Assembly: GCA_964291475.2 (NCBI GenBank)
Contig: OZ220066.1
Span: forward strand, 77,603 to 141,602
DNA: 64,000 bases
Direction: 5' to 3'
Source of the DNA: DAOUKH01 sp964291475
GTDB taxonomy: Bacteria > Chloroflexota > Dehalococcoidia > SHYB01
How positions within the stretch are numbered: position 1 is the first letter of the stretch; every line of letters begins with the position of its first letter. Made by a program: the position numbers and the translations under genes. Shown here piece by piece: positions 45,530-53,033 of this stretch. The notes beneath the pieces were generated by a model. That model was not told the origin of the DNA. It was given only the letters and a program-made list of their open reading frames with translations, and did no database searches.

Positions 45530-46324
45530 TCAGACGACGGCGTGGCCGGCGCCACCGCCGGCGGCGATCGCCTCGCCGGTGATGCAGGCAGCCTTGGGCG
45601 ACGCGAGAAACGCGACCAGGTAGGCAACCTCGCGGGACTCGACGATGCGGCGGATCGCGGCGCCGCCCGCCATCCGGGCCTCCACCTCCTCGGCCGTTGT
45701 CCCATCCCGCCGGGCGCGGTCGGCCAGCATCTGGTCGAACCACGGGGTCCGGGCAGTCCCAGGATGCACCACGTTGACGGTAATGCCCGACGGCCCGAGC
45801 TCATCGGCCAGCGTCTTGCTGAGATGAACCATGGCGACGTTGCGTATGCCGGTGCCGTAGCTGCCCGAACCGCGCGCCGACTGGCCCGCGACGTTGATGA
45901 TGCGCCCCCATCCCTGGCGCGCCATGTGCGGCGCAACAGCGCGGGCGCAGCGTAGGCAGCCCATGAACTTCGTGTTCAGGTCCTGGTGCATCGCCTCGTC
46001 TGTCACGGCTCCCAGCGGGCCGGTGGCAAAGCCCCCCGGCCTGCCGGCGTTGTTCACCAGGATGTCGAGCCGGCCCAGGCGCTCGATGGTGATGTCAACC
46101 ATGCGCTGGACCGCCTGAGCGTCGGCGACGTCGGCGACGACGGGCAGGACGCGGCAGCCCGTCTCTTGGGCCAGCTCCCGGGCGGCGGCCTCCAACCCCT
46201 GGCGGGTGCGGGCGCAGACCGCCACGTCGGCGCCCTCCATGGCCAGCTCGCGGGCGATAGCCTTGCCGATCCCCTGGCTCCCTCCCGTGACCAGCGCGAC
46301 TTTGCCTTTGAGCTCCAGGTCCAT
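45530..46324 (-). CDS. Short-chain dehydrogenase/reductase with atypical active site
   Basis: 264-residue SDR, ATG 46324 after GGGAGG. The Rossmann motif TGGSQGIGKAIA, NNAG (LVNNAGRPGG) and the C-terminal ITGEAIAAGGGAGHAVV are present. The usual YxxxK is not: the region reads SGSYGTGIRNVAMVHLSKTLADEL, where Asn occupies the Lys position if NVAMVHLSKTLADEL is aligned with the normal helix. It is convergent with the CoA-transferase gene. Activity may differ from classical SDRs; substrate unknown. Confidence 0.8.
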   Translation of the reverse strand: MDLELKGKVALVTGGSQGIGKAIARELAMEGADVAVCARTRQGLEAAARELAQETGCRVLPVVADVADAQAVQRMVDITIERLGRLDILVNNAGRPGGFATGPLGAVTDEAMHQDLNTKFMGCLRCARAVAPHMARQGWGRIINVAGQSARGSGSYGTGIRNVAMVHLSKTLADELGPSGITVNVVHPGTARTPWFDQMLADRARRDGTTAEEVEARMAGGAAIRRIVESREVAYLVAFLASPKAACITGEAIAAGGGAGHAVV

Positions 46325-46669
46325 GGCTGCCTCCCAGTCCGGGTGTTGTGAGAAACGGCTCCCGAGCGCCGCTTCAGAGTAGCGGCAGCCGCGGCCCGCG
46401 GGCAAGGTAAGGGGCAGGGAATCGCTCGATGCGCCATGGAGAACAGCCGCAGGAACTGGCGGCCCGTGGCCAAGGGCGCCGTGTGGCCGGATACGGTTGG
46501 CATGCCCAAACCTGAGCCAGACCGCGCACTTCGTGCTGGGCTGTCGGTGGCGGCCCCGTCCCGCGAAGGGCTACCCAGAGACGGGCGCAACGGCTCCGCC
46601 CGTCCGACCAGCTTCACCACTACAGCTCCACCCGTAGGAGGACATCAGCGTCGTGAACAACCGCAAGCT
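46325..46669. other. Spacer without recognised genes
   Basis: 345 bases between the SDR start and the recombinase remnant. It would hold the promoter of the minus-strand SDR; no promoter boxes or conserved repeats stand out. GTAGGAGGACATCAGC near 46642-46657 looks like a ribosome site left from a former gene start. Confidence 0.4.
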
Positions 46670-47127
46670 CCCAGGACATCACCCTGATCGTCGACGGCAT
46701 CGAGGCCCTAGGCGACGGGGAGGGCAGCTTCGCCGAGGAAATCGGCAAGACGGGGCGTCAGCTTCGAACCGTCCAGATAGGGGAAGACCGAGCCATCCGG
46801 GTGTACGTGTCGGGGAAGATCACCGAAGTGCAGCTAGACCTTCAGCGTAAGTTCATCACCGAGCGGCTGGAGAGCCTCAGAGTCAAGGTGGAGGACTATT
46901 GGGCGAGGGAGGCCAGTGGCGCCAGGAAGCGCGGTCTGGCGGAGGCGGCTCTGGAGTGAGCAAGCAACGTTGGCGAGGACCTCGACGATTTGAGTCCCGA
47001 GCAACGCAAGGAGGTCCTCAGGATGGTCGTGGAGGGGGTCACAGTGGACCGGGAGAACAACCTGGACCTCACGCTGGCGGTACCCGTAGAAGAGAATGGG
47101 GAGTCTGTGGCATTGCCTCGCAACTAT
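46670..47127 (+). pseudogene. Serine recombinase C-terminal remnant with in-frame TGA
   Basis: One continuous frame encodes the coiled-coil tail of a large serine recombinase: DITLIVDGIEALGDGEGSFA, RTVQIGEDRAIRVYVSGKI, LDLQRKFITERLESLRVKVE, then a TGA (46957-46959) after AALE, and without frame change ASNVGEDLDDLSPEQRKEVL and TVDRENNLDLTLAVPVEENG. The TGA sits where a Trp codon (TGG) would fit. The catalytic N-terminal domain is missing, so it is a scar of an integrated element. Its last 75 bases recur at 33822-33895. Confidence 0.65.
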
Positions 47128-47255
47128 CTCCCAGAGGGAGAGAGGCTTAAAGTGGTGCCGGAGGGGGAGAGGTCGAAGGGGAGGCCGTCGGGTTGGCGTG
47201 GTATTCTTCGGCCCATTCCAGCCGCGGCCCGCGGCGCGGTGAACGGAGGGGCGAC

Positions 47256-48044
47256 ATGTCCGACGACCTCGTGCTGCTCGAAGAGAAGGACGGCGTGGGT
47301 ACGCTCACGTTGAACCGGCCGGAGAAGCTGAACGCGATGAGCCCGCTCGTCCTCGCCGCCTTCGATGAACGCCTCGCCGAGGCCGCGCGCGACGACGCTA
47401 TCAAGGTCCTGGTGATACGGGGCGCGGGGCGCTCCTTCTCATCGGGCTACGACCTCACCCGTCCCGCTGACCAGACCCTCGAGGCCGACCGCCTCCGCCT
47501 GCAAGCGAACCTGGAGCGCTGGCTGCGCATCCACGACTTGCCCAAACCGGTGATCGCCATGATCCACGGCCATTGCCTCGCGGGGGCGACGCAAATGTGC
47601 GTCTGCTGCGACGTCATCTTCACCGCCGAGGATGCCAGGATCGGCTTTCCCTCCATTCCTGCCGGCGCCGGCCTGATCGCCCAGACGTGGATGTGGCACG
47701 TCGGGCCCCACCGCGCCAAGTACATGTCGTTCCTTCCCGGGAGCCAGATATCGGGCAAGGACGCCGAGGCGTTCGGCTTCGCGACCCGCGCCTTCGCCCC
47801 CGACGATCTCGAAGCGGAGACCTACGCCTACGCTGCCCGCATCGCCAAAGTCCCCGCCGACCTGCTGCGCATCAAGAAGACGGCGGTGAACCGCGTGATG
47901 GACCTCAACGGCTTCCGGGCCGCGATCATGTACGGAGCGGAGTGGGACTCCATCTCGCACCAGACCGAAGGCGTCCGCGAGGTCCGCCGCATGATCGAGG
48001 AGCGAGGTCTGCGCGGCGCCATCCAGTGGTACCAAGACTCGTAG
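47256..48044 (+). CDS. Enoyl-CoA hydratase/isomerase family protein
   Basis: 262-residue crotonase-fold protein; ATG 47256 is preceded by GGAGGGG. Motifs: LTLNRPEKLNAMSPLVLAAF, the oxyanion loop IRGAGRSFSSGYDL, and IAMIHGHCLAGATQMCVCCDVIF followed by ARIGFPSIPAGAG. It could hydrate enoyl-CoA, but the usual Glu pair is not obvious: the position after AxG is GATQM. Seven bases separate it from the acyl-CoA dehydrogenase gene, so the two form a beta-oxidation-like unit. Confidence 0.85.
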   Translation: MSDDLVLLEEKDGVGTLTLNRPEKLNAMSPLVLAAFDERLAEAARDDAIKVLVIRGAGRSFSSGYDLTRPADQTLEADRLRLQANLERWLRIHDLPKPVIAMIHGHCLAGATQMCVCCDVIFTAEDARIGFPSIPAGAGLIAQTWMWHVGPHRAKYMSFLPGSQISGKDAEAFGFATRAFAPDDLEAETYAYAARIAKVPADLLRIKKTAVNRVMDLNGFRAAIMYGAEWDSISHQTEGVREVRRMIEERGLRGAIQWYQDS

Positions 48045-48051
48045 CGCCGCG

Positions 48052-49233
48052 ATGCGGTTCCGCTTCACCGAACGGGAGGAGGCGTTCCGGCGGGAGGTGC
48101 GAGCCTTCTTCGACCGGGAGCTTCCTCCAGACTGGAGCGGCGTCTACCCCGACGCGGAATTCGAAGACGAGTACTGGGACTTCGTCCGCGGCCTCTCGGC
48201 CAAGCTCATAGCCCAGGGCTGGCCGACCATGGGCTGGCCGGAGGAGTACGGCGGCTGCGGCGCTCCGGTCATGGAGCAGGTCGTCTACAAGGAAGAGCTT
48301 GCCTACCGCCGGGCCCCCGACCGCGACCTCGTCGTGGGCGTCAATTTGGTCGCGCCGACGTTGATGGTCCACGGCACGGAGGAGCAGAAGCGCGCCTTCC
48401 TGCCGTCGATCGCGTCGGGTGAGGATGTCTACTGCCAGGGGTTCAGCGAGCCGGAATCGGGGTCGGATCTCGCCTCGCTGCAGTGCGCCGCGGTGCGGGA
48501 CGGCGATGACTACGTCTTGAAGGGCTCGAAGATCTGGACGAGCGGGGCGCACCGCTCCAACCGCGTGCTCCTCCTGGCCCGCACCGACCCAAATGCACCA
48601 AAGCACCGCGGCATCACCGTGTTTCTGGTTCCCATGGACCTGCCGAGGATCACGGTGCGGCCGATCGTGAACATGATGGACGTGCACTACTTCAACCAGG
48701 TCTTCTTCGACGACGTGCGCATCTCGCGGGAGCTAATGATCGGCGAGGAGAACCGCGGCTGGTACGTCGCCGCCACCACGCTCGACTTCGAGCGTTCGGG
48801 GATCGGCTTCTTTGCCAATAACCAGCGCTCCATCGACGACCTCACCGCCTTCGTCCGGAGGCAGGCCGGGAGCGGCGGCCCGCCGCTCCCCGCTCCGCTT
48901 CGGCATGCCTTGGCCGAGACGGCCATCGCGAACCGCGCCGGTACGATGCTGGCCTACCGGATTGCCTCGATGCAGGCCGAGGGACTCATCCCGAACCAGG
49001 AGGCCTCGGCCGGGAAGCTGCTCTCGGCATCGATATCTCAGCGTGTGGCCCAGGTGGGCATGCGCATACTCGGCCTCCAGGGCCAGCCGCTCAAGGGGTC
49101 GCGGCGCGCGATACTCGGCGGCCTGCCCACCGGCGAATACCTCTACACGCTCTCCAACACGATCCAAGGCGGCACCAACGAAGTCCAGTTGAACATCATC
49201 GCCACCCGCGGGCTGGGGATGCCGCGGGCCTAG
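48052..49233 (+). CDS. Acyl-CoA dehydrogenase
   Basis: 393-residue FAD-dependent acyl-CoA dehydrogenase: N-terminal helical domain (FRREVRAFFDRELPPDW, MGWPEEYGGCGAPVMEQVV), the central FAD/substrate signature CQGFSEPESGSDLASLQCAAVRDGDDYVLKG then KIWTSGAH, and C-terminal domain with LYTLSNTIQGGTNEVQLNIIATRGLGMPR. The QGGTNEVQ segment contacts FAD in the family. No ribosome site is clear, but the start lies 7 bases after the enoyl-CoA hydratase stop, consistent with translational coupling. Acyl substrate unknown. Confidence 0.92.
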   Translation: MRFRFTEREEAFRREVRAFFDRELPPDWSGVYPDAEFEDEYWDFVRGLSAKLIAQGWPTMGWPEEYGGCGAPVMEQVVYKEELAYRRAPDRDLVVGVNLVAPTLMVHGTEEQKRAFLPSIASGEDVYCQGFSEPESGSDLASLQCAAVRDGDDYVLKGSKIWTSGAHRSNRVLLLARTDPNAPKHRGITVFLVPMDLPRITVRPIVNMMDVHYFNQVFFDDVRISRELMIGEENRGWYVAATTLDFERSGIGFFANNQRSIDDLTAFVRRQAGSGGPPLPAPLRHALAETAIANRAGTMLAYRIASMQAEGLIPNQEASAGKLLSASISQRVAQVGMRILGLQGQPLKGSRRAILGGLPTGEYLYTLSNTIQGGTNEVQLNIIATRGLGMPRA

Positions 49234-49273
49234 CCCGCGGGTGGCGTACCGCCAGGTCGGGGTAAGCGTCGGC

Positions 49274-51274
49274 CTAGCGGCTGTAACCCGAGCCGCCGGG
49301 GCGGCCCGATTCGGCGGGAAGGCCGCGGATGATGTGTTCCAGGAGGAAGGCGAAGTCCTGGTAGGCTTCGAGCCTTCCGAGGTCGCGCTCGAGGCGGCGT
49401 AGCTCGTCCATGAGGACCGAGAGGTCGTGACGGACCTCCGGGGCGTAGCGGCCGTCGGCGTAGGGGAGCGCGCCGTAGCGGTCGGCGGCAAGCGCCGCGA
49501 TCGTGCCGAGCCGTAGACGCGGGTCGTCCATGGCGGCGAAGTCCGTGCCCCAGTGTCCCCAGATCGGGAAGTGCTGCCGGTTCGACGCTTGGCTCACCGG
49601 CGTGACCCAGCGCAGCTCGACCTCGCCAAGCTGCGCACCGGCTGCGCTTCTCGCGTGGATGCCCTCCACGAGGTCGAGCTCGTAGAAGACCGTAGTGGCC
49701 GCGCCCGACGGGATTTCCGCGAACTCCTTGCGGTCCTGGGTGAACGACTCGTCGGAGGTGATACGGTTCTCGTAGCCGATGATGCGCCAGGACTGGACGA
49801 TGTCGGGGTCCCAGGTGACCTGGGCGCGGGTCTGGTCGGCGAAGGGGAGTGAGAGCGCCAGCCAGGCGCCGCGGTCGAAGGTCTCCCGCGCCTGGCTCGT
49901 GGTGCTGAGGTAGCGGTACCAGCCGTTGCCGTGCTGCGCAAGCTGCTCGAGTAGGTAGTCGTTGTAGTTCTCGACGCCGACGCCCACGGTGATGAGCCGC
50001 AGCGGGTTTCCGTGGTCGCGGCCGTCGGTGGACTCGAGGATGGCGAAGGGGTCGGTGGCGTCGACGTTGGCCACGCCGTCGGACATGAGGACGATGTAGT
50101 TGAACGCGTCGGGGCGTTCGCGGCGGGCTTGGTCGGCGAGCTGGACGCCGAGGTTGAGGCCGGCCTGCACGTTGGTCGAACCGTGCGGCTCCAGCCTCGA
50201 GATCGACCACCGCACGTCGTCGTGGTCCGGCGAGAGGGGCCCGACGGTGTAGGAGCGGATGACGTCGGTGGTGAAGTGCACCACCGAGATGCGGTCGTGC
50301 CTGCGCAGGCTTCGCCGGATGCTCTCGGCGGCCTCGCGGGCGATGTCCACCCGGTTGCCGTTCTGCATGGAGCCCGAGGCGTCGAGGACGAGGGTGACGT
50401 TGACCGGCCGTTCGTCCACGCGCAGGTCCGGCGCCTGGAAGGCCAGACGGGCGAGGACCTTTCCGTGGTCGAGGGGGTGCCGGAAGATGTCGGTGGAGAT
50501 GGCGAAGCGGTCGTCGGAGCTGGGGCGGGCGTAGGCGTAGTCGAAGCTGTTGACCCACTCCTCGGCGCGAACGGAGGCGGGATCGACCTGGTAGCCCTCG
50601 TGAGCCCAATTGAGCGCGAGGTAGTAAGAAGTGCGGTCGGTATCGAGGCTGAAGGTCGATACCCGGTCTTCAGCCGTGGCGACCGCCGGGGAGCGGGCGT
50701 AGTCTTGGAACGTCGTGGCGCCGGGGCTGCCCTGCTCATTCCTGACGTTCGATGACCCCTGTGTGTAGTTTGGTGACCCGGACTGCGGCGATGCGTGCGG
50801 GGCCGCCGTCGCCACCGACGCGATTGGCGCCGCCGTTGGCTTCGCCATCATTGCCCCAGAGGCCGCCGTGGGTTCTCCCATTGCCGTGGGCATCGGAGCG
50901 GCAGTTGCCGCCGGCAACGGCGTGGCCTGATGCCTGCCCTGGGGGCCGGCCGCGCCCTGAGGGCCGGTTAGGCCCTGTGGGCCTTGGTTGCCAGTTTGGC
51001 CGCTCGGGCCGGCGACGCCGTCCGCTCCATCCTCCCCCGCCGGGCCCTCCGGCCCTTGGCCGCTGGTTGCACCTCTGGGGCCCGCCCGCCCGCCTTCGGG
51101 CGCGTCTGTTGCCGCCGGCGCTGTGGTCGGCAACGGCACTGCCGTCGCGGGGGCCGAGGTCGGCGCCGGAGCCTCGGTGGGGGTCACGTCCTTCGAGTCT
51201 GGGCCGCACGCCGCGAGGACGAGGGCGATGCCGAGAATCAAGCTGATCGTGGAGAAGATGCGTCGGGCCGGCAT
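49274..51274 (-). CDS. VWA-domain lipoprotein (YfbK-like) with collagen-like linker
   Basis: 666 residues from ATG 51274 after GGGAGG (a longer open frame to 51379 is rejected). Lipobox VLAAC puts the lipid on Cys23. A Gly-X-Y collagen-like region spans about residues 64-115 (GPEGPAGEDGADGVAGPSG). Then a VWF_N domain (FSLDTDRTSYYLALNWA), a VWA domain with MIDAS D298-A-S300-G-S302, Thr in GSTNVQAGL and Asp in MSDGVAN, and a C-terminal DUF3520-type domain ending near the stop. Predicted surface-exposed Mg2+-dependent adhesion or scaffold protein. It is convergent with the acyl-CoA dehydrogenase. Confidence 0.88.
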   Translation of the reverse strand: MPARRIFSTISLILGIALVLAACGPDSKDVTPTEAPAPTSAPATAVPLPTTAPAATDAPEGGRAGPRGATSGQGPEGPAGEDGADGVAGPSGQTGNQGPQGLTGPQGAAGPQGRHQATPLPAATAAPMPTAMGEPTAASGAMMAKPTAAPIASVATAAPHASPQSGSPNYTQGSSNVRNEQGSPGATTFQDYARSPAVATAEDRVSTFSLDTDRTSYYLALNWAHEGYQVDPASVRAEEWVNSFDYAYARPSSDDRFAISTDIFRHPLDHGKVLARLAFQAPDLRVDERPVNVTLVLDASGSMQNGNRVDIAREAAESIRRSLRRHDRISVVHFTTDVIRSYTVGPLSPDHDDVRWSISRLEPHGSTNVQAGLNLGVQLADQARRERPDAFNYIVLMSDGVANVDATDPFAILESTDGRDHGNPLRLITVGVGVENYNDYLLEQLAQHGNGWYRYLSTTSQARETFDRGAWLALSLPFADQTRAQVTWDPDIVQSWRIIGYENRITSDESFTQDRKEFAEIPSGAATTVFYELDLVEGIHARSAAGAQLGEVELRWVTPVSQASNRQHFPIWGHWGTDFAAMDDPRLRLGTIAALAADRYGALPYADGRYAPEVRHDLSVLMDELRRLERDLGRLEAYQDFAFLLEHIIRGLPAESGRPGGSGYSR

Positions 51275-51364
51275 GTCTGGACCTCCCGTGGTGGTGTCGT
51301 ACATGCCTAGAGACGCGCGGGGCCGGCGATTTGTTCCACGCGGCGCGGAAACCGGCGGTTCGAC

Positions 51365-51370
51365 TATAAT
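51365..51370 (+). promoter_or_regulatory. TATAAT -10 box
   Basis: Perfect TATAAT 32 bases before ATG 51403, with AAGGAG in between; drives the isochorismatase-like and enoyl-CoA hydratase pair. No clear -35. Confidence 0.5.
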
Positions 51371-51402
51371 CGGGGCCACCGCGACCCAAAGGAGCCTGAT
51401 CG

Positions 51403-51972
51403 ATGAGCATCGATCCCGCGACGACCGCGATTCTGGTGATGGACTATGAAGTCGCCGTCACCAAGATGGTCCCCAACGAAGAAGCGCTGAGGAACGCCAA
51501 GACCGCCATCGAGGCGGGGCGGGCGGCGGGCGTCTCCATCATCTACGGCGTCGTCGAGTTTTCCGACGACTTCCCCGTGGTCCACCCCCGCAACTGGAGT
51601 TTTAGCCGACTGAAGGGCAGTGGGGCCTTCCGTATGGGGACGCCGGACGTCGAGGTGCACCCCGACCTGGCGCCGCAGCCTGGGGAGACGGTGATCAGGC
51701 GCCGCCGGGCCGGGTTGTTCGCGGCCACCGATCTCGACGCGGTCCTCAGGGCCAGGGACATCGGCACGCTGGTCTTGATGGGCGTCAGCACGGGCGGGCA
51801 GGTGCTCTCGGCGGTCAGGGCCGGGGTCGATCTCGACTACGATCTCTACGTGCTGTCCGACTGCTGCGCCGATAAGGACCCCGAAGTGCACCGCGTGCTC
51901 ATGGAGAAGGTGCTGCCGATGCACTCGAAGGTGATAACCGTGAGTGAGTTCCAGGAAACGCTCGCCGGCTAG
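51403..51972 (+). CDS. Isochorismatase-like protein lacking the catalytic Cys
   Basis: 189-residue isochorismatase/nicotinamidase-fold protein. Asp14 (LVMDYE) is retained. The catalytic Lys position is Arg100 (ETVIRRRRAGLFAATDL), and the nucleophilic Cys, normally in TxxCV, is Gln133 (GVSTGGQVLSAVRAG). Two of the three catalytic residues of cysteine hydrolases are therefore replaced; it may be a hydrolase of another type or a binding protein. The start follows AAGGAG. The enoyl-CoA hydratase gene starts 20 bases later, probably in one operon. Confidence 0.8.
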   Translation: MSIDPATTAILVMDYEVAVTKMVPNEEALRNAKTAIEAGRAAGVSIIYGVVEFSDDFPVVHPRNWSFSRLKGSGAFRMGTPDVEVHPDLAPQPGETVIRRRRAGLFAATDLDAVLRARDIGTLVLMGVSTGGQVLSAVRAGVDLDYDLYVLSDCCADKDPEVHRVLMEKVLPMHSKVITVSEFQETLAG

Positions 51973-51992
51973 TAGTACCGGAGGTAACCGCC

Positions 51993-52784
51993 ATGGACTT
52001 CGATGACATCATCGTCGAGACCTGCGACCACATCTGCACGATCACGTTCAACCGGCCTGAGAAGCTCAACGCGTTCCGGGCGCAAACGACGGTCGAGATG
52101 CGGGACGCCCTCGACGCCGTCGACGCGGACGGGGACATCCACTGCCTCATCCTCACCGGGGCGGGCCGCAGCTTTTCCTCCGGGCACGACACGTCGGAGC
52201 CGCAGCCGGACGGCGAGACCTGGCTGAGCCGGGACTCCCCCGGACGCACGCACAGCGAGGTCTGCGAGCGCATATTCCGGCTTCGCCAGCCGGTCATCTC
52301 CGCCATCAACGGGTGGTGCGCCGGCGGGGCCTTGGGAATGGCGCTTTGCAGCGACATCCTCATCGCCTCGGAGGATGCGAGGTTCTACGTGCCGCAGATC
52401 GCCTACGGCTATCCGAGCATGCCGACGATGGGCGCGCTCCTCTACAAGTTCGTCTCCGTCGCGTGGGCGAAGGACATCATCATCGGGCGGGCCAAGGTCG
52501 ACGCCAAGACGGCGAAGGAGATCGGGCTGGTCACCAGAGTGGTGCCGAACGACAAGCTGATGGACGAGGCGAGGCGGACGGCGGAAGACATCGCCGAGGT
52601 CCCGCCGGACGTCATGGCGATGCAGCGCGAGATGATGAACCGCATCTGGTTCAACATGGGCGGCCCGGACGGCGCATTCGTTGCCGGACGGCACACGGCG
52701 ATCGCCGGTCATTCGCACCCCGATTGGCGCGAGCGCGAGGCCAACTGGAAGGCGAGCCAGGGCAGGAAGCGAGAGGGCGGCTGA
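51993..52784 (+). CDS. Enoyl-CoA hydratase/isomerase family protein
   Basis: 263-residue crotonase-fold protein, ATG 51993 with GGAGG upstream. ITFNRPEKLNAFRAQTTVEM, the oxyanion loop TGAGRSFSSGHDTSE, and ISAINGWCAGGALGMALCSDILIASEDARF followed by GYPSMPTMGALLYKFV are family features. The lid region contains WLSRDSPGRTHSEVCERIF. It is cotranscribed with the isochorismatase-like gene and resembles 47256-48044 in type but is not a close copy. Likely acts on an acyl-CoA intermediate; exact reaction unknown. Confidence 0.87.
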   Translation: MDFDDIIVETCDHICTITFNRPEKLNAFRAQTTVEMRDALDAVDADGDIHCLILTGAGRSFSSGHDTSEPQPDGETWLSRDSPGRTHSEVCERIFRLRQPVISAINGWCAGGALGMALCSDILIASEDARFYVPQIAYGYPSMPTMGALLYKFVSVAWAKDIIIGRAKVDAKTAKEIGLVTRVVPNDKLMDEARRTAEDIAEVPPDVMAMQREMMNRIWFNMGGPDGAFVAGRHTAIAGHSHPDWREREANWKASQGRKREGG

Positions 52785-52892
52785 CAGCGCGCCCGGCAGG
52801 ACCGGCTCCGACGAGGCCTTCCCTCCGAATTATCGGAATCGGCGAGGCGTCCCGCGACGCTTTCCCGGCGGTCGGTGTCGAAATTCGTCATC

Positions 52893-52921
52893 TTGCCCTG
52901 ATTCTTGGGCTGTGCTAGAGT
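52893..52921 (+). promoter_or_regulatory. Sigma70-type promoter TTGCCC-N17-TAGAGT
   Basis: TTGCCC at 52893-52898, a 17-base spacer and TAGAGT at 52916-52921, about 113 bases before the binding-protein gene at 53034. It is the only canonically spaced -35/-10 pair recognised in the window. Confidence 0.5.
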
Positions 52922-53033
52922 CGCGGCACGTTCAAGACCCGCCGGAACGGCGTGGTCAAGGTGGCCCTGCACCGGTGCATCCAGCCCGGTTGGGAACAGT
53001 GGAGAGCGCGCCGTAGCCACAAGGAGACAAGCT

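Noticed and set aside
46957..46959. Second in-frame TGA as a selenocysteine codon
   Set aside because: It lies in a truncated recombinase tail at a probable Trp position, with no redox motif and no SECIS-like hairpin.
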